Assembly (NCBI RefSeq): GCF_042453785.1
Contig: NC_091676.1
Coordinates: forward strand, 193,501 to 257,500
Reading direction: 5' to 3'
DNA from: Malus domestica
Taxonomy: Eukaryota > Streptophyta > Magnoliopsida > Rosales > Rosaceae
Length of the DNA: 64,000 nucleotides
Positions 25,678-42,601 of the stretch are shown here, piece by piece. How positions within the stretch are numbered: the stretch's first letter is position 1; every line of letters starts with the position of its first letter. The notes beneath the pieces are model-generated. The model was not told the DNA's origin. It did not search any database and saw only the letters and a list, made by a program, of their open reading frames with translations. Both the position numbers and the translations under genes were made by a program.

Positions 25678-26653
25678 CTATGACGTTGTAGCAGCCAACT
25701 GCTTCACTTTGGCTTGCAAAACTGCCCCGGCTTCATCTGCGATGCTTTTCTTCTTAGAAGCAACCTGCACATCACATTGAATTCATGATTTCTCTCTCTT
25801 AAATGGATGATAATAGCAATACAAAACGCAGAACAAGGGATCATCTCCAGCAGACTAGCAATCAAAGTGGAAGAATTTTGCAACCAAAGGATTCAATCCC
25901 TTATGCGGTTTCTCCTTAATTATCATTGATATAATCAGGCTAGAAACAAACAGGAGGTGTGCACAATGCGGAAATCACTTCCCTTTTCATATTCCGCCTT
26001 ATTCGATTCATTCCTGAATCCACAAAAGCAACATCTTTCTTCCTACAAGAGCTATTCAACTAAATGACAAGCGAAACCAAGTATACACAGTCAAATCATC
26101 CAAACAAGCTAAACTGTTGCTACTATGAGTTCACAATGCGTAACAGAATAAATCCCCAAACCCTAGCACTACCAAAATCAATGGAAATTAATCAAGATTG
26201 AAATGTAACTTTTTGCAAAATTACAAGTTAATTAATCTCTAATAATAATAATAACAAAAAATGAAAAAGTGAACATACCTCGACAAGTTGGTCAAAATTA
26301 GATTTGAGCAAGTTGATCTTACGGTCGCAGTAATCTTTGGCCTGAGGCATGGTTTTCTCGATGAAGTAGCCGGTGCCGACGTCGACCAGGACTTGGTGGG
26401 CGTCGTGGAGGGTGCCGGGGACATAAAGCGACGCCGTAAGGGGGACGAGCATCTTCTTTCCCTGAGGGCGGAGGGAGAGGTCGTGGAGGGCGGAGGAGGC
26501 GACCTCGAGGCGGGCGGTGGCAGTGCGGATGTTGTTGAGGGACTCCTGGAGAAGATTGACTTCCATATCGGTTTGTTCTTTGACAGCCTTCAACTGCTCA
26601 GGGCTCAGCTTCTCCATCTCCGCTCTCACGTTCACGCTCACCGCCTTCTCCAT
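25678..26653 (-). CDS. PFD5: Prefoldin subunit 5 (alpha-class)
   Basis: This is a subunit of the hexameric prefoldin chaperone, which hands nascent tubulin and actin to the TRiC/CCT chaperonin; plant prefoldin also acts in the nucleus in splicing and light responses. Two exons, 26653..26279 (125 codons) and 25764..25678 (29 codons with stop), give 153 aa, near the 151 aa I recall in Arabidopsis. The alpha-prefoldin layout is clear: an N-terminal helix (EMEKLSPEQLKAVKEQTDME), the hairpin region MLVPLTASLYVPGTL, the GTGYFIEKTMPQAKDYCDRK segment, then a C-terminal coiled-coil helix ending VKQLAATTS. The intron is GT-AG at phase 0. The start is the only upstream ATG in frame and lies in a CT-rich leader. 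Its promoter faces a tRNA gene 160 bp away. Confidence 0.96.
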
Positions 26654-26813
26654 CTCTCTCTCTCTTCTGATCGAATCTCTAAAAAATTTCTCTATGCAAC
26701 AATGCCCCGCCGCCCTGTCTTCTCTCCCAACTCTTTTACTCTGCAGTTTATACTATAGACCATGATTCTTTAATAAAATAAATATCAAAATTTCGTAACA
26801 TTGCTGTCAAGTG

Positions 26814-26885
26814 GCCCCTATAGCTCAGTGGTAGAGCGTCAGTCTTGTAAACTGAAGGTCTGTAGTTCGATCCTGCATGGGGGCA
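26814..26885 (+). tRNA. tRNA-Thr (anticodon UGU)
   Basis: The sequence folds as a 72-nt cloverleaf. The acceptor stem pairs gccccta with tgggggc (one T-G pair) and the discriminator base is A. The D arm contains tagctcagtggtagagc, which is also the pol III A box. The anticodon stem tcagt/actga encloses the loop cttgtaa, with TGT at 26846-26848. The T arm contains ggtctgtagttcgatcctg with the B box. There is no intron. A T-rich run (ttttt then ttttttt) follows within about 25 nt and would stop pol III. Confidence 0.93.
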
Positions 26886-27300
26886 GCTTGCTTTTTCTCA
26901 TTTTTTTCAAGCTCGCCTTTTTTAAATTTCTCGCATCCGGCCAACTTCACAAGTGTAATCATCATTTAATCAACAGGAAGGATAAGATTTAGATATGTTT
27001 TTTCTTTTCTTTTTCTTCTTTCTTTGATGCCATGGCGTAAAAATAGATTAAAATTTGTTCGTTAGCAAAGCTTAATCAAACCATAAGAAGCAATCACACG
27101 CACGAGACATCTTTGCTTAATAAGAATCAATTCCACGCATATATGCTGCCGCATTAGAAACAATTTGAGATGCAGTCTGCAATCTACATAGACAAAACTT
27201 GTTTTGTGTCCACAAGTCAATCTAATAAAGTTCAATGCAACCCCATCCAATTCCAAATTACAAGATATTCCCCCGAAATGAATTACAATGTCTGCAGGGC

Positions 27301-29419
27301 TTAGTAGCGGTACTTGGTGGAGTAATCCTTGGGAGCAATGACCAGACCGCGTCCCTTCCTTGCCCCGCGGTACACTGTCTCAACAATGTCAATGAACTCT
27401 TGCTTGTCCTTGAGAGCCCAGTTGATCTTGTTGTTGTTCCCCGTGCCAAGATCAATCATAATGTGCTTGTTTCTGAAAAAGAACATGACCGTCGATGGAT
27501 CGTAGAGCTCATACATTGTGTTGAAATCAGGAACCTCCGTGATGTCCACGAGGTAAATCACAGCAAAGTTTTTTATTGTCTCGGCAACAGAAGCCAGCAC
27601 CTCATCCATCTAGCAAATCGAACACAATAACAAACCACAAGTCAATCAGCAGAATTCAAATCGAGATTAATAAATATATTCAATCTACAGAAAGAAATGA
27701 TAAAATGAAATAGGGATAAGAGGCTTCATATACACGGTGAAAAGTTCATTATCTTTTGTAGTACTTTTCATGCACGCAGCCACCTAACTTATAAGGTTTA
27801 CATACAAAAAAGAAATGATCCGTATGTACAAAAGCTAATCACCACAGTGAACACGGAACAGGACCTGTAAAGCCGAGAGAATTCCATAGAACACAGAAAA
27901 CCGTTTACAAGATCAAAAATCTACAAAATGGGACCTATTATTGGCACTCTAAAATTCTAATTGTGCACTCCAAAGTTTATTTATTTAGAAAGAAAATTAG
28001 CACAATTAGATTCTAGGAGTGACAATCACAATTCAGCATGAAACTAGTTGATAATTTGGCTTGCTTGAGAGCCAGTTTGGAATATCAAAATATGAGATTA
28101 GTGAAATTTCAGAACTGCTTCTTACTTAGTAAAATTATCCTACATTAGTTTAAAGCAACTTCATTTTAGCGGTTCACCTTCTTCAATTCATTCGATCTAG
28201 GCCGGAACTGGAAGAGGTGTGTGAAGTAAAAATGTGTGCGGATAAGACACTACCCTACCACAAAATATAACAGATTTATGTACACCAAAACTTTTAAGGA
28301 CACTTACTATATGCATAAATGAAATAAAAACCTAGAAAAAGTCAGCCACAGCCACACCTACTCAGTTGCTAATCGGGATGGGTAACGATTATGGTGAGCG
28401 AGTAACCGCGGTTATTTACCCATAACCATTTATGCTCATACCCGCATAACTGTTTACCCGTTGAATAATTGTCTAAACGGTTATACACACACCCATAACC
28501 GTTTATAAACGGTTAACCATACCCATAACCGCATACCCGTAACCGTTTAATACTCATTTACTCATTTATCCTTTTTAACCCGTTTATCTTTTTTTATTAC
28601 AATTACCATTTTTTCACCCGTCTCCATGTTTTTTATTAACTTGAAAATAAATAAAAAATTATCATAATTTTTTTATTGAAATGATAATTTACAGACAATA
28701 TTTTTAAATGTTACCAATGAAAGTAAATATAATATTTGCTAAGTATTATTAAGTTACAAAAATTGTTTAGAAGACATTTTTATCAATTTCACGATTACCC
28801 GTAAAGAATTTAAAATAATTTGGCCAATTCCTTGATAATGAGAATCATCATTCATGTAACAATGTTATTGAAAGAATGACCGATGAATTCCTTGCTAATT
28901 TATTGGGTGCTAAATATTATTATTAGATCGAGAACATGATTTATGTTAGTTTTACATATATAAAATAAATAGGTAAACGATTACACGTTTATAACCGCGG
29001 ATAATACCCATAAACGACCATTTAAATTTTATGATAAACAGTTATAACCGTTTATTTATCTAAACGGTTACCATAACCATAACTGTTTAATTTAAATGGG
29101 CGCGTAAATGCGGTTACTCTAAACCAATCCCTAGTTGCTAAACAGAATTCCTGATGTCGTCTCTCTCTTAAATATTAGGATTTTAGCATGTAATCGAATC
29201 AATTTTTTTTAATCAAAATTAAGAAACATGAAAGGAAAAAAGAAACTAAAGAACTGAGGATTTAGGGTTAACGAAAGTTGCCAAAAAAGGAATTCGAACC
29301 TGCATACAGGTCTCATCCCAATCGTGGCCGAATCGGATGAGGACAAGACGCTCCTCCTCGGCGAGGATGGCCTGATCGACGGCCCATCCTGAGTGGAGGT
29401 GCGGCAGCAGATACGACAT
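27301..29419 (-). CDS. YLS8: DIM1/YLS8, U5 snRNP thioredoxin-like 4A protein
   Basis: This is the thioredoxin-fold protein of the U4/U6.U5 tri-snRNP, needed for pre-mRNA splicing (human TXNL4A, yeast Dib1). Two exons, 29419..29300 (40 codons) and 27609..27301 (103 codons with stop), give exactly the family length of 142 aa. The sequence begins MSYLLPHLHSGWAVDQAIL and continues to RLVLIRFGHDWDETCMQ. Exon 2 starts MDEVLASVAETIKNFAVIYL and ends GLVIAPKDYSTKYRY. Conservation with animals and Arabidopsis is near complete. The 1690-nt intron carries a hAT-type element (28373-29133). A second copy of exon 1 lies further upstream at 30136..30017, so this gene may have two promoters. Confidence 0.96.
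28373..29133. mobile_element. Non-autonomous hAT-type DNA transposon in the YLS8 intron
   Basis: An identical 8-bp target duplication, gttgctaa, flanks the element at 28365-28372 and 29134-29141. The ends are inverted: the left reads tcgggatgggtaac and the right end, reverse-complemented, reads tagggattggtttag. Near both ends there are many copies in both directions of a word like taaccgttta/taaacggtta, the subterminal repeat pattern seen in hAT elements. The interior is AT-rich with no transposase. The 8-bp duplication and TAGGG-type terminus support hAT. It lies wholly inside the intron. Confidence 0.8.
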
Positions 29420-30016
29420 CGTTTTTCGTCGACCCTCTTCCCTTCACTCTCTCCCAAGCTTTTCTCTCGCTCTCAGAAAGATCTAAAAATTAATCAGCAA
29501 ATTTTTATGAAAGAAAAATAGATGGTACGCGCCCCCGCTAATTTATACAACGTGTAGTCGATGGACTTTTACGAGTAATATTTTTGACCGTTGGATGAAA
29601 CGAACGGTCAAGATTAAAACTTGAGAAAGCCAACTGACTGAACCCGTATTGGCCCGAAATCGAACCCGGTTTCCGAGCATCTTGGATTTGGTTCTGCAAC
29701 TGTTTGCTTTTATTTTTTCCAAATCAAAGAAAAGAAAACAGCAATCGGTTGAACACGAGATAATAATATTCATGTGAATCAATATCGAAACAAACAAGAA
29801 TCCAACCCTCGTCACGGCTCGTGTCTCGGTTGATTAAGAGCATTTAACCTTATCATCCGAGATATTAAATTCGAATCTCCTCCATCCGGAGCATGGCTTG
29901 TATAAAAAAAGGAAATCAAGGCTATGAAATATGGACAAAGCAATTGTATTGATTAATAGAGAGAGAAAAAGGGAGAAAGAAAGCGAATTAATTAATTAAT
30001 TAAATGGAAAAATTAC

Positions 30017-30136
30017 CTGCATGCAAGTGTCATCCCAGTCATGGCCGAAGCGGATGATGACGACTCGCTCTTCCTCGGCAAGAATGGCCTGGTCGACGGC
30101 CCACCCTGAGTGCAGGTGCGGTAGCAAGTAGGACAT
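30017..30136 (-). CDS. Second (alternative) first coding exon of YLS8
   Basis: A full 40-codon copy of YLS8 exon 1, starting at an ATG and ending CATGCAG/GTAATT at phase 0, the same junction as the exon at 29419..29300. It would join exon 2 (27609) in frame to give another 142-aa protein. Against the nearer copy it differs at 20 of 120 bases in 19 codons: 16 changes are silent and three are conservative (ERLVLIRF becomes ERVVIIRF; DWDET becomes DWDDT). No second copy of exon 2 is found nearby, up to the nicotinamidase gene. The sequence shows an intact exon; use as an alternative promoter and first exon is inference. The other reading is a relic of a tandem gene copy that lost its second exon. 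Confidence 0.7.
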
Positions 30137-31663
30137 TATTATTGAAGATGGATCTACTTAATTTCTTATGTATTTCAAACTGTGATTTCTAATAACTTGT
30201 GTATTCTGATCACTCTCAGCCTCACGTCTAAATTTCCTAATGCAGAATAATTCGCAGGAAATGACATGACGTTATCAATGGTACTGACTAGTTAGGATTC
30301 AGGAACCCTCCAGAACGATCTTGACCTTTCTTCTTTTTTCTTTTAATAATTATAAAACAAGTAATAAAAAAAAAATTGTTGTAACTTGGAACGTGCCTGA
30401 GACTACTAGTCACATTCAACCACAAAATAATTATGAGCAGTTTGATAAAAAGTTCGTTTTTAATTTTAATTAGTTTTTTTATATAATTAGAGGTAATTAT
30501 TATCCAAATTTTCAGTTTTAGAAAAGTGAAAAATAAAAATCAAAAATAAAAAATGAAATAATTATCTAATGTTTGAGAATGGTCATCTTGCATGTGGCAA
30601 TTCTCAAACGTCGTATATTCCTATATTATGAAACACCATAACTAAATCAAGTCAAGATGACAATTCTTATGATGCCTAAGAGCCTATTTAAAGGTAATGT
30701 CAAAAATGTCGTATAAATATACAACAATAAAAAATAGCAGTAAACTCTCTTTAACATAACCTTTAATTTCTTACAAAATGGTAGCAAACTCTTAGTTGTT
30801 ATTGTTTTTTATAAGAACATTTTAAAAAGAGTAATGTTATGTATACTAAATTTGTAGACTAAATTTGTACGCTAAATTTATAAACTAAATAACATGTGTC
30901 TAAAAAAAATAAGCACATTAATCAAAATAATTCAATTATCAATTTTCATATCATTTGATCTTCCTAACACTATATTTTGAAGAATAAATTTAAAATTATT
31001 AAGGAACTTTAAAATGATGAAAATTGAAGTGAAGAGATTTTATTTTTTTAAATTTGTGAATTTTCTTGTTTAATTAACTTAAAATAGCAATGGAATTGAA
31101 TACATAATTTGTTATTTTTAAACTCGCAATCATAAAAATTGGGAAATAACACTTATTTACATGAAACTTAAACTTGGGAATTGGAGGACACAAATTCCAT
31201 GTTTTTTTTTTCTACGCAGAAATTCTAAATTTATATGTTTATGAATCCAAACAAGAAAATTGGTGCATGTCAATTTATAAATTCTGATTTTTATCCGAAT
31301 TTGAAGTTTATTTCCCTCGTATAAACATAGTGTAACATTATCCTTTTAAAAGATAATAAACTTATTAATCACCGATTTTTCCTTCTCCCTTAATATATAG
31401 GGAAAACTAATGAAAATGGTTTAAAAACTTTGAGTTTTAACTATAATAACAAAATAAAGGGTAAAGTAAATAATACATAATTAACTTTTTAATGTAAAAA
31501 TATAATTTTTTTTGTTAAAATATGATAACTTTTTGTTAAAGTTCTCTTATCTACATTCCCTTCATATAGAGATAATTGATAATGAATCACCCAACACACT
31601 CTCCCCAATCATCCTCATCCTGAACTGCTCAATCAGTCAATCTCAGTTCTGAATCGTTTGGCT
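30137..31663. other. AT-rich divergent promoter region, YLS8 / nicotinamidase
   Basis: About 1.5 kb of AT-rich DNA lies between the outward-facing YLS8 alternative exon and the nicotinamidase gene. I see no ORF with family resemblance and no RNA gene. The last 100 bp form the CT-rich leader of the plus-strand gene. Confidence 0.4.
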
Positions 31664-32293
31664 ATGGCCTCCGCCTCCTCCTCCTCCTCCTCCTCCTCCT
31701 CCTCCTCATACAGAAAATACGAGATCAGGAAACGAAACCCGAACCCAAAAGCGGCGGCCCTTCTAGTCATCGACGTGCAGAACTACTTCTCCGCCATGGC
31801 CCGACCCATCCTTCAAAACCTCCTCACCACCATCCGCCTCTGCCGACGGGCTTCCATTCCCGTCATCTTCACGCGCCACGCCCACAAGTCCCCCTCCGAC
31901 TACGGCATGCTGGACGAGTGGTGGAACGGCGATCTCGTCTACGACGGCACTCCCGAATCGCAGCTCATGCCGGAGCTCGACCGGAGGGGACCCGACGAGG
32001 ACCGCGTGTTCGACAAGAACACGTACAGCGCGTTCAGGAACACGGGCCTCGAGGAATACCTGAAGGAGAAGGGGGTGGAGGAGGTTATCGTAACCGGCGT
32101 CATGACCAACCTGTGCTGCGAAACGACGGCGCGTGAAGCGTTCATAAGGGGGTATAGAGTGTTTTTCTCCACGGACGCGACTGCGACGTCGGATCGGGAG
32201 CTGCACGAGGCGACCTTGAAAAACATGGCTTATGGGTTTGCCTACTTGGTGGATTGCAAGAGGCTTGAGGACGGCCTTTTTCCGGGGACATAA
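31664..32293 (+). CDS. Isochorismatase-family hydrolase, nicotinamidase (NIC2/NIC3-like)
   Basis: This is a single-exon gene of 209 aa. The closest family I recognise is the plant nicotinamidase group NIC2/NIC3, which converts nicotinamide to nicotinate for NAD salvage; they begin YEIRKRNPK and continue [10 protein letters not shown] as here. The cysteine-hydrolase triad is visible: Asp37 in [10 protein letters not shown], Lys118 in [10 protein letters not shown], and Cys151 in [16 protein letters not shown]. The motif [20 protein letters not shown] is also family-typical. The first ATG is followed by an uninterrupted run of 11 serines made of a TCC/TCT repeat (31679-31711), so length variation between alleles is likely. 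The coding region is much more GC-rich than its flanks. A function on other small amides cannot be excluded from sequence alone. Confidence 0.88.
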   Translation: MASASSSSSSSSSSSYRKYEIRKRNPNPKAAALLVIDVQNYFSAMARPILQNLLTTIRLCRRASIPVIFTRHAHKSPSDYGMLDEWWNGDLVYDGTPESQLMPELDRRGPDEDRVFDKNTYSAFRNTGLEEYLKEKGVEEVIVTGVMTNLCCETTAREAFIRGYRVFFSTDATATSDRELHEATLKNMAYGFAYLVDCKRLEDGLFPGT

Positions 32294-34284
32294 TCAGAAA
32301 TTAACCTTTCGCGATTGAATTAGTTAAAGGCCTTCTTGTTTGTGTTGTGCAGTGCAGTTTGTTTTCTCATGTATTTTGTGGTCATGGAATAATTAGGTGC
32401 CTAGGTGGTATCATACATTTACTAATGCAGTAGTTTGTAATATTTATGTTAAATCTATCTAGTTGGATGCGGTTTTAGTTATCTGTACGTATTACATAAA
32501 ATATTGTTTAGTAATCCTGATTGAAAAACAAGAGTGGTGCAATCGAGTTCATGGTTGAAAATTCCAAGTCACTCTAACTTTAGAGTGGCCATGTACCCTT
32601 GTTCATGTACAAAATAGGTGAGATTTTTAAACAATATAAAATGTCAAGTTTGTGAAATTCACGCGATAGTGAAGTATGGTAGTACAAGCAACCTTGATGA
32701 CATATTTGTTACATTCAATTATGTTTTTCTTATACGAGTAATAGTGTGCTTTAAGTTAACAAAAACGGCTGGAATTGAGATTCAAATTTATATTCATAAG
32801 AGAGTACATTTGCTCTAGTCAATCTAATCAAAATTATGCTTGCACTATATTCATTTTGTGTTGACCTTAAAAACTACCAAGACTATGTGGCGCACAAGTC
32901 GAGTAACTAATAAGCTAACTACGTCATTCGGTTGTGTGTGGAGTGTGCCTACTCGTCAATTGAGTTCAGTGGGGGAGTAAAATATGTCGATGTGGCGTTG
33001 GGCGCACTGCTGACTTCTCGATCTTGCGACTGCAGTCGAGGAAGAAACATGTCTCAGCCTTCAGTTTTAAAACCTGAAGAAAAGGCTGCTAGTTTCTTCG
33101 AAGTTCACAAATCGCCAGCGCAGGGTTTGATCTCGGTAATTATATTTTGTAAGAGTATAAGTACGTTGAACTGTTACCAGGCTATATGGACACAAATACT
33201 CGAAAAAGATAAATGTCTTGATCGTAAATGTGATTCAATCATCGGAATACCGAACTCTACAATGTACTTGTGAATATCTAATCATAAAATAAAACTCGGC
33301 TTTTAATGTGCCAAGCCTAGTAACCTAGTAACACCTCACTTCGCCGAGAAGGCTAATGAGATGACCTTTACCAACAAGGACTCAGAAATCCTTGTTGACC
33401 GTGCTATTTATCCAAACTGAAGATGTCACCAGTTGCCTTCACAGTGTTTTCTATCCAAACTGAAGTTGTGTTGGCAGGAATAAATGGGGAGACGAAAAAT
33501 TCTTAGGGTTGTTGAGAAGCTTTGCGCAAGGCAATTTTTGAGTCGATTTGAAGGGGACTTTGAATGCTGCACTTCCTTCTCTATTTATAGCAGCAAACCC
33601 CTTCATGGCCGAACTAAAAATGTACTCAGATTAGAACTCCTCAACCCAATCTGATAAGGTTTCGGCCAATCCTAACCCCTATAGGACTTTGAACCAAATT
33701 CAGTCGACCTTGGTTGGACAACCCATAACAAGATTCTGGATGAATTTTACTGGGCTGAGAACAACTCTAAGCTTGGCCCAAAATATTATTTTGGGCTCAA
33801 ACAATTTGATAAACCCTTTTCACTTCGAGTAAACACATATTTTGAAAGACTCAATCAATTTTTTTTACATTTTAATATGGAGTTAGTATTTTTAAGAAAA
33901 ATCAAATTAAGAAAGTAAATTCAAACCCAATAAATGAAGTCCAAAACATGTTGAAGAATAGTCCGAGTATAAAGTTTCATTGAAAAAGATCTCAGTAATA
34001 TTATTTGCGACTTCCCACATAATTAGAAAAAAGAAGTTGCATATTCCAAATAGCTTGTATTATAGGAAAAAAAATGCATTTTTAAGTATAGAGAAAGCAA
34101 ACAGCCATCGGGAAGGTTTAAGACTTAGGCCAACGTTAGCGAAGCTAGATTCTCATAACTATGGCAGCATGGCCACATTTATGCATAAAGTTAGATTCAA
34201 AATTGGAAGACAAAAGAGAAAAAAAGTATCCAAATTTGGTTTGTGTAAAAGCAGGGCCAGGGACGGGTTCCAATTCCCATAGTA
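32294..34284. other. Intergenic, AT-rich, possible old repeat relic
   Basis: About 2 kb without a supported gene. 32294-32500 is the likely 3' UTR of the nicotinamidase gene. From about 32.93 to 33.83 kb the composition shifts and there is a stretch with promoter-like ctatttatagcagc and a repeated cc-aactgaagatgt/aactgaagttgt word. It reads like a decayed mobile element, but I found no ends or coding part to name a family. Confidence 0.35.
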
Positions 34285-34531
34285 GAACAGGATCCTCTCC
34301 AGATTCAAACCATCTGGATCTCAAGATCACTCTTCCTCTTCAACTTTCTCACCTTTTCTCTTTCTCCTCAACATCGTTGCCTTCTTCTTCGACGACGATC
34401 GACGAATCGAAAAAGAAAGAAGAAGATGGAGAAAATGCGAAGGGTTGAAGGTCGAGGAAATATGTAGTGGGAATTCGAGTGGGAGGTGAGTGATGGTAGG
34501 AGGTCCGTAGGATCCGGAGAGGATCTGTTCC
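34285..34531. mobile_element. MITE-like repeat upstream of HEMC
   Basis: The left end reads gaacaggatcctctccag and the right end, reverse-complemented, reads gaacagatcctctccgga. They match for about 15 bp with one gap. The 247-bp interior is non-coding and CT-rich. I could not fix the target duplication, so the exact ends and superfamily are open. A related stretch lies near 3.45 kb. It ends about 260 bp before the HEMC start codon and could form part of its upstream region. Confidence 0.45.
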
Positions 34532-34788
34532 ACAAAAAGTGACAAAATAAAGCCAACGTGGCAAGGCAAGTAGTTGGATTTAGCTGAGATCAAACATGTG
34601 AAGTTGATAAGGAACCGGACGATAAGAAGAAGCGTATTGGAGGAGGCACCCTTTCATACCCTGTACTGCAATCCCAAATTATCCTATCCAACATCCATCC
34701 TCAGACAATCCCTTCATACTCCCACACTCCCAATCGCCATCTCCTACTTCTTCCTCTCCCTCCCTCTCTATCTCTCTCTGCAAGTGCA

Positions 34789-37694
<2,906 letters not shown>

Positions 37695-38390
37695 TGTGAG
37701 CCTTACTTAGGGAAAGCTGCGGAAGTTAATGCAGCCTCCCTCCCTCGTGCAAATTTTGGTGGTTGCAACCAATGAGTTTATTTATCAGCCTTTGAGCTGT
37801 CTGTTGTAACTTGTTACATTAGTATTTGTTCTGTTTTTGTTGCTAGAAAGAGCGACAATTCAGTCACTACAGGCTTTGATTGTTGTTGTCTCAGTTCATT
37901 TAGTAGCCAAAGTTTTGTGACTCTCTCTCTCTCTCTCTCTCTGTGTAATGGTTGGAAATGGTTGGTAGTTTATTATGATCTACAGTTAGTTTTCGTTTAT
38001 GATGGCTGCCTGATCTGAGATGCAATTTAACGAAAATTAACTGTAGAAAAAATAGCGACGCGTGATCTTACATCTGTGCGGTTAGTTTTCCTCTATGATG
38101 GACTTCCAAGGATGCACGATCAGGCGTTGCTATTTTCTCTTTTGTTATCCACTAAAAATATGTGCACAGGGATTGCAGAAATCAAAACCCGTGTAAGTTC
38201 ACCAAAAGCATTTACTCTATTTTTGTTTTTGTTTTGCGCAACTGCTTCGAAGTTGCAAAGATTCCACCAATTAAGACTTGGAAATCTGACTATTACAATT
38301 TATGCCAGAGACTAACGAAGCTTTACAAATTCCAAAGAATCGTAAAATTGATTTACTTAATTGACATCGAGAAGAAGAAGATGGGGAATG
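37695..38390. other. Convergent 3' region between HEMC and SCPL copy A
   Basis: HEMC (plus) and SCPL copy A (minus) end towards each other, so this 0.7 kb holds both 3' UTRs. A (CT)n tract lies at 37921-37942. No gene is seen. Confidence 0.45.
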
Positions 38391-42036
<3,646 letters not shown>

Positions 42037-42229
42037 TTAAGTTGGAACTTAGACTTGCTTCTCTCTATCTATCTGTCTAATATCTGCAGAAATATCTTTT
42101 TTATGAGGCACGTCAACAGCACAATTGTAGGTAGTAGAGTACTAGTAATCGTAAGAGTCGGAATAGTCCAGAATCCAAAATGGTAAGGCAAGACGTACAG
42201 ATCATTCATTCATATAGAATGAAACCCTG

Positions 42230-42601
42230 TGTTAAGTTTTAGTAAACTGATATATACAAGAATTGGATTTTTAGAGGAAGCTGAAAAGACAGAGAGAGTG
42301 AGAGAGCCAAGTTTCTTCAACTGCAACTCTATTACATTGCCGAGAGCAACATTTCATTCATCTACATTCCTTTCTTTTACATCAGATATCATATCCGTTC
42401 AATTACATGAGCCAATGTGATTTTGACACATGGCAGAACAAAGCATATGAGCCATTGAAAAGAGACCTGATCTAAAATCACACACTTGGCATATGAGCAC
42501 AAGTTATCACAACATAAAACAGCTACACAATAGAACAAAGATAAAATAGATAAGTAAATCATTTACTAACATGAAATTAGTAAGCAATTTACTTTTCAAC
42601 A
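42230..42601 (-). repeat. 3' LTR of the copia element
   Basis: 372 bp, tgttaag...ttcaaca on the plus strand, differing from its partner at two positions. It lies 194 bp upstream of the SCPL copy A start codon. Confidence 0.97.

Noticed and set aside
31763-32226. Long antisense reading frames opposite the nicotinamidase gene
   Set aside because: They are by-products of the high GC content of the real plus-strand gene and resemble no family.
32930-33840. Possible LTR-like relic with a ctatttatag promoter word
   Set aside because: No paired ends, target duplication or coding remnant could be found, so the class stays unknown; noted only in the intergenic entry.
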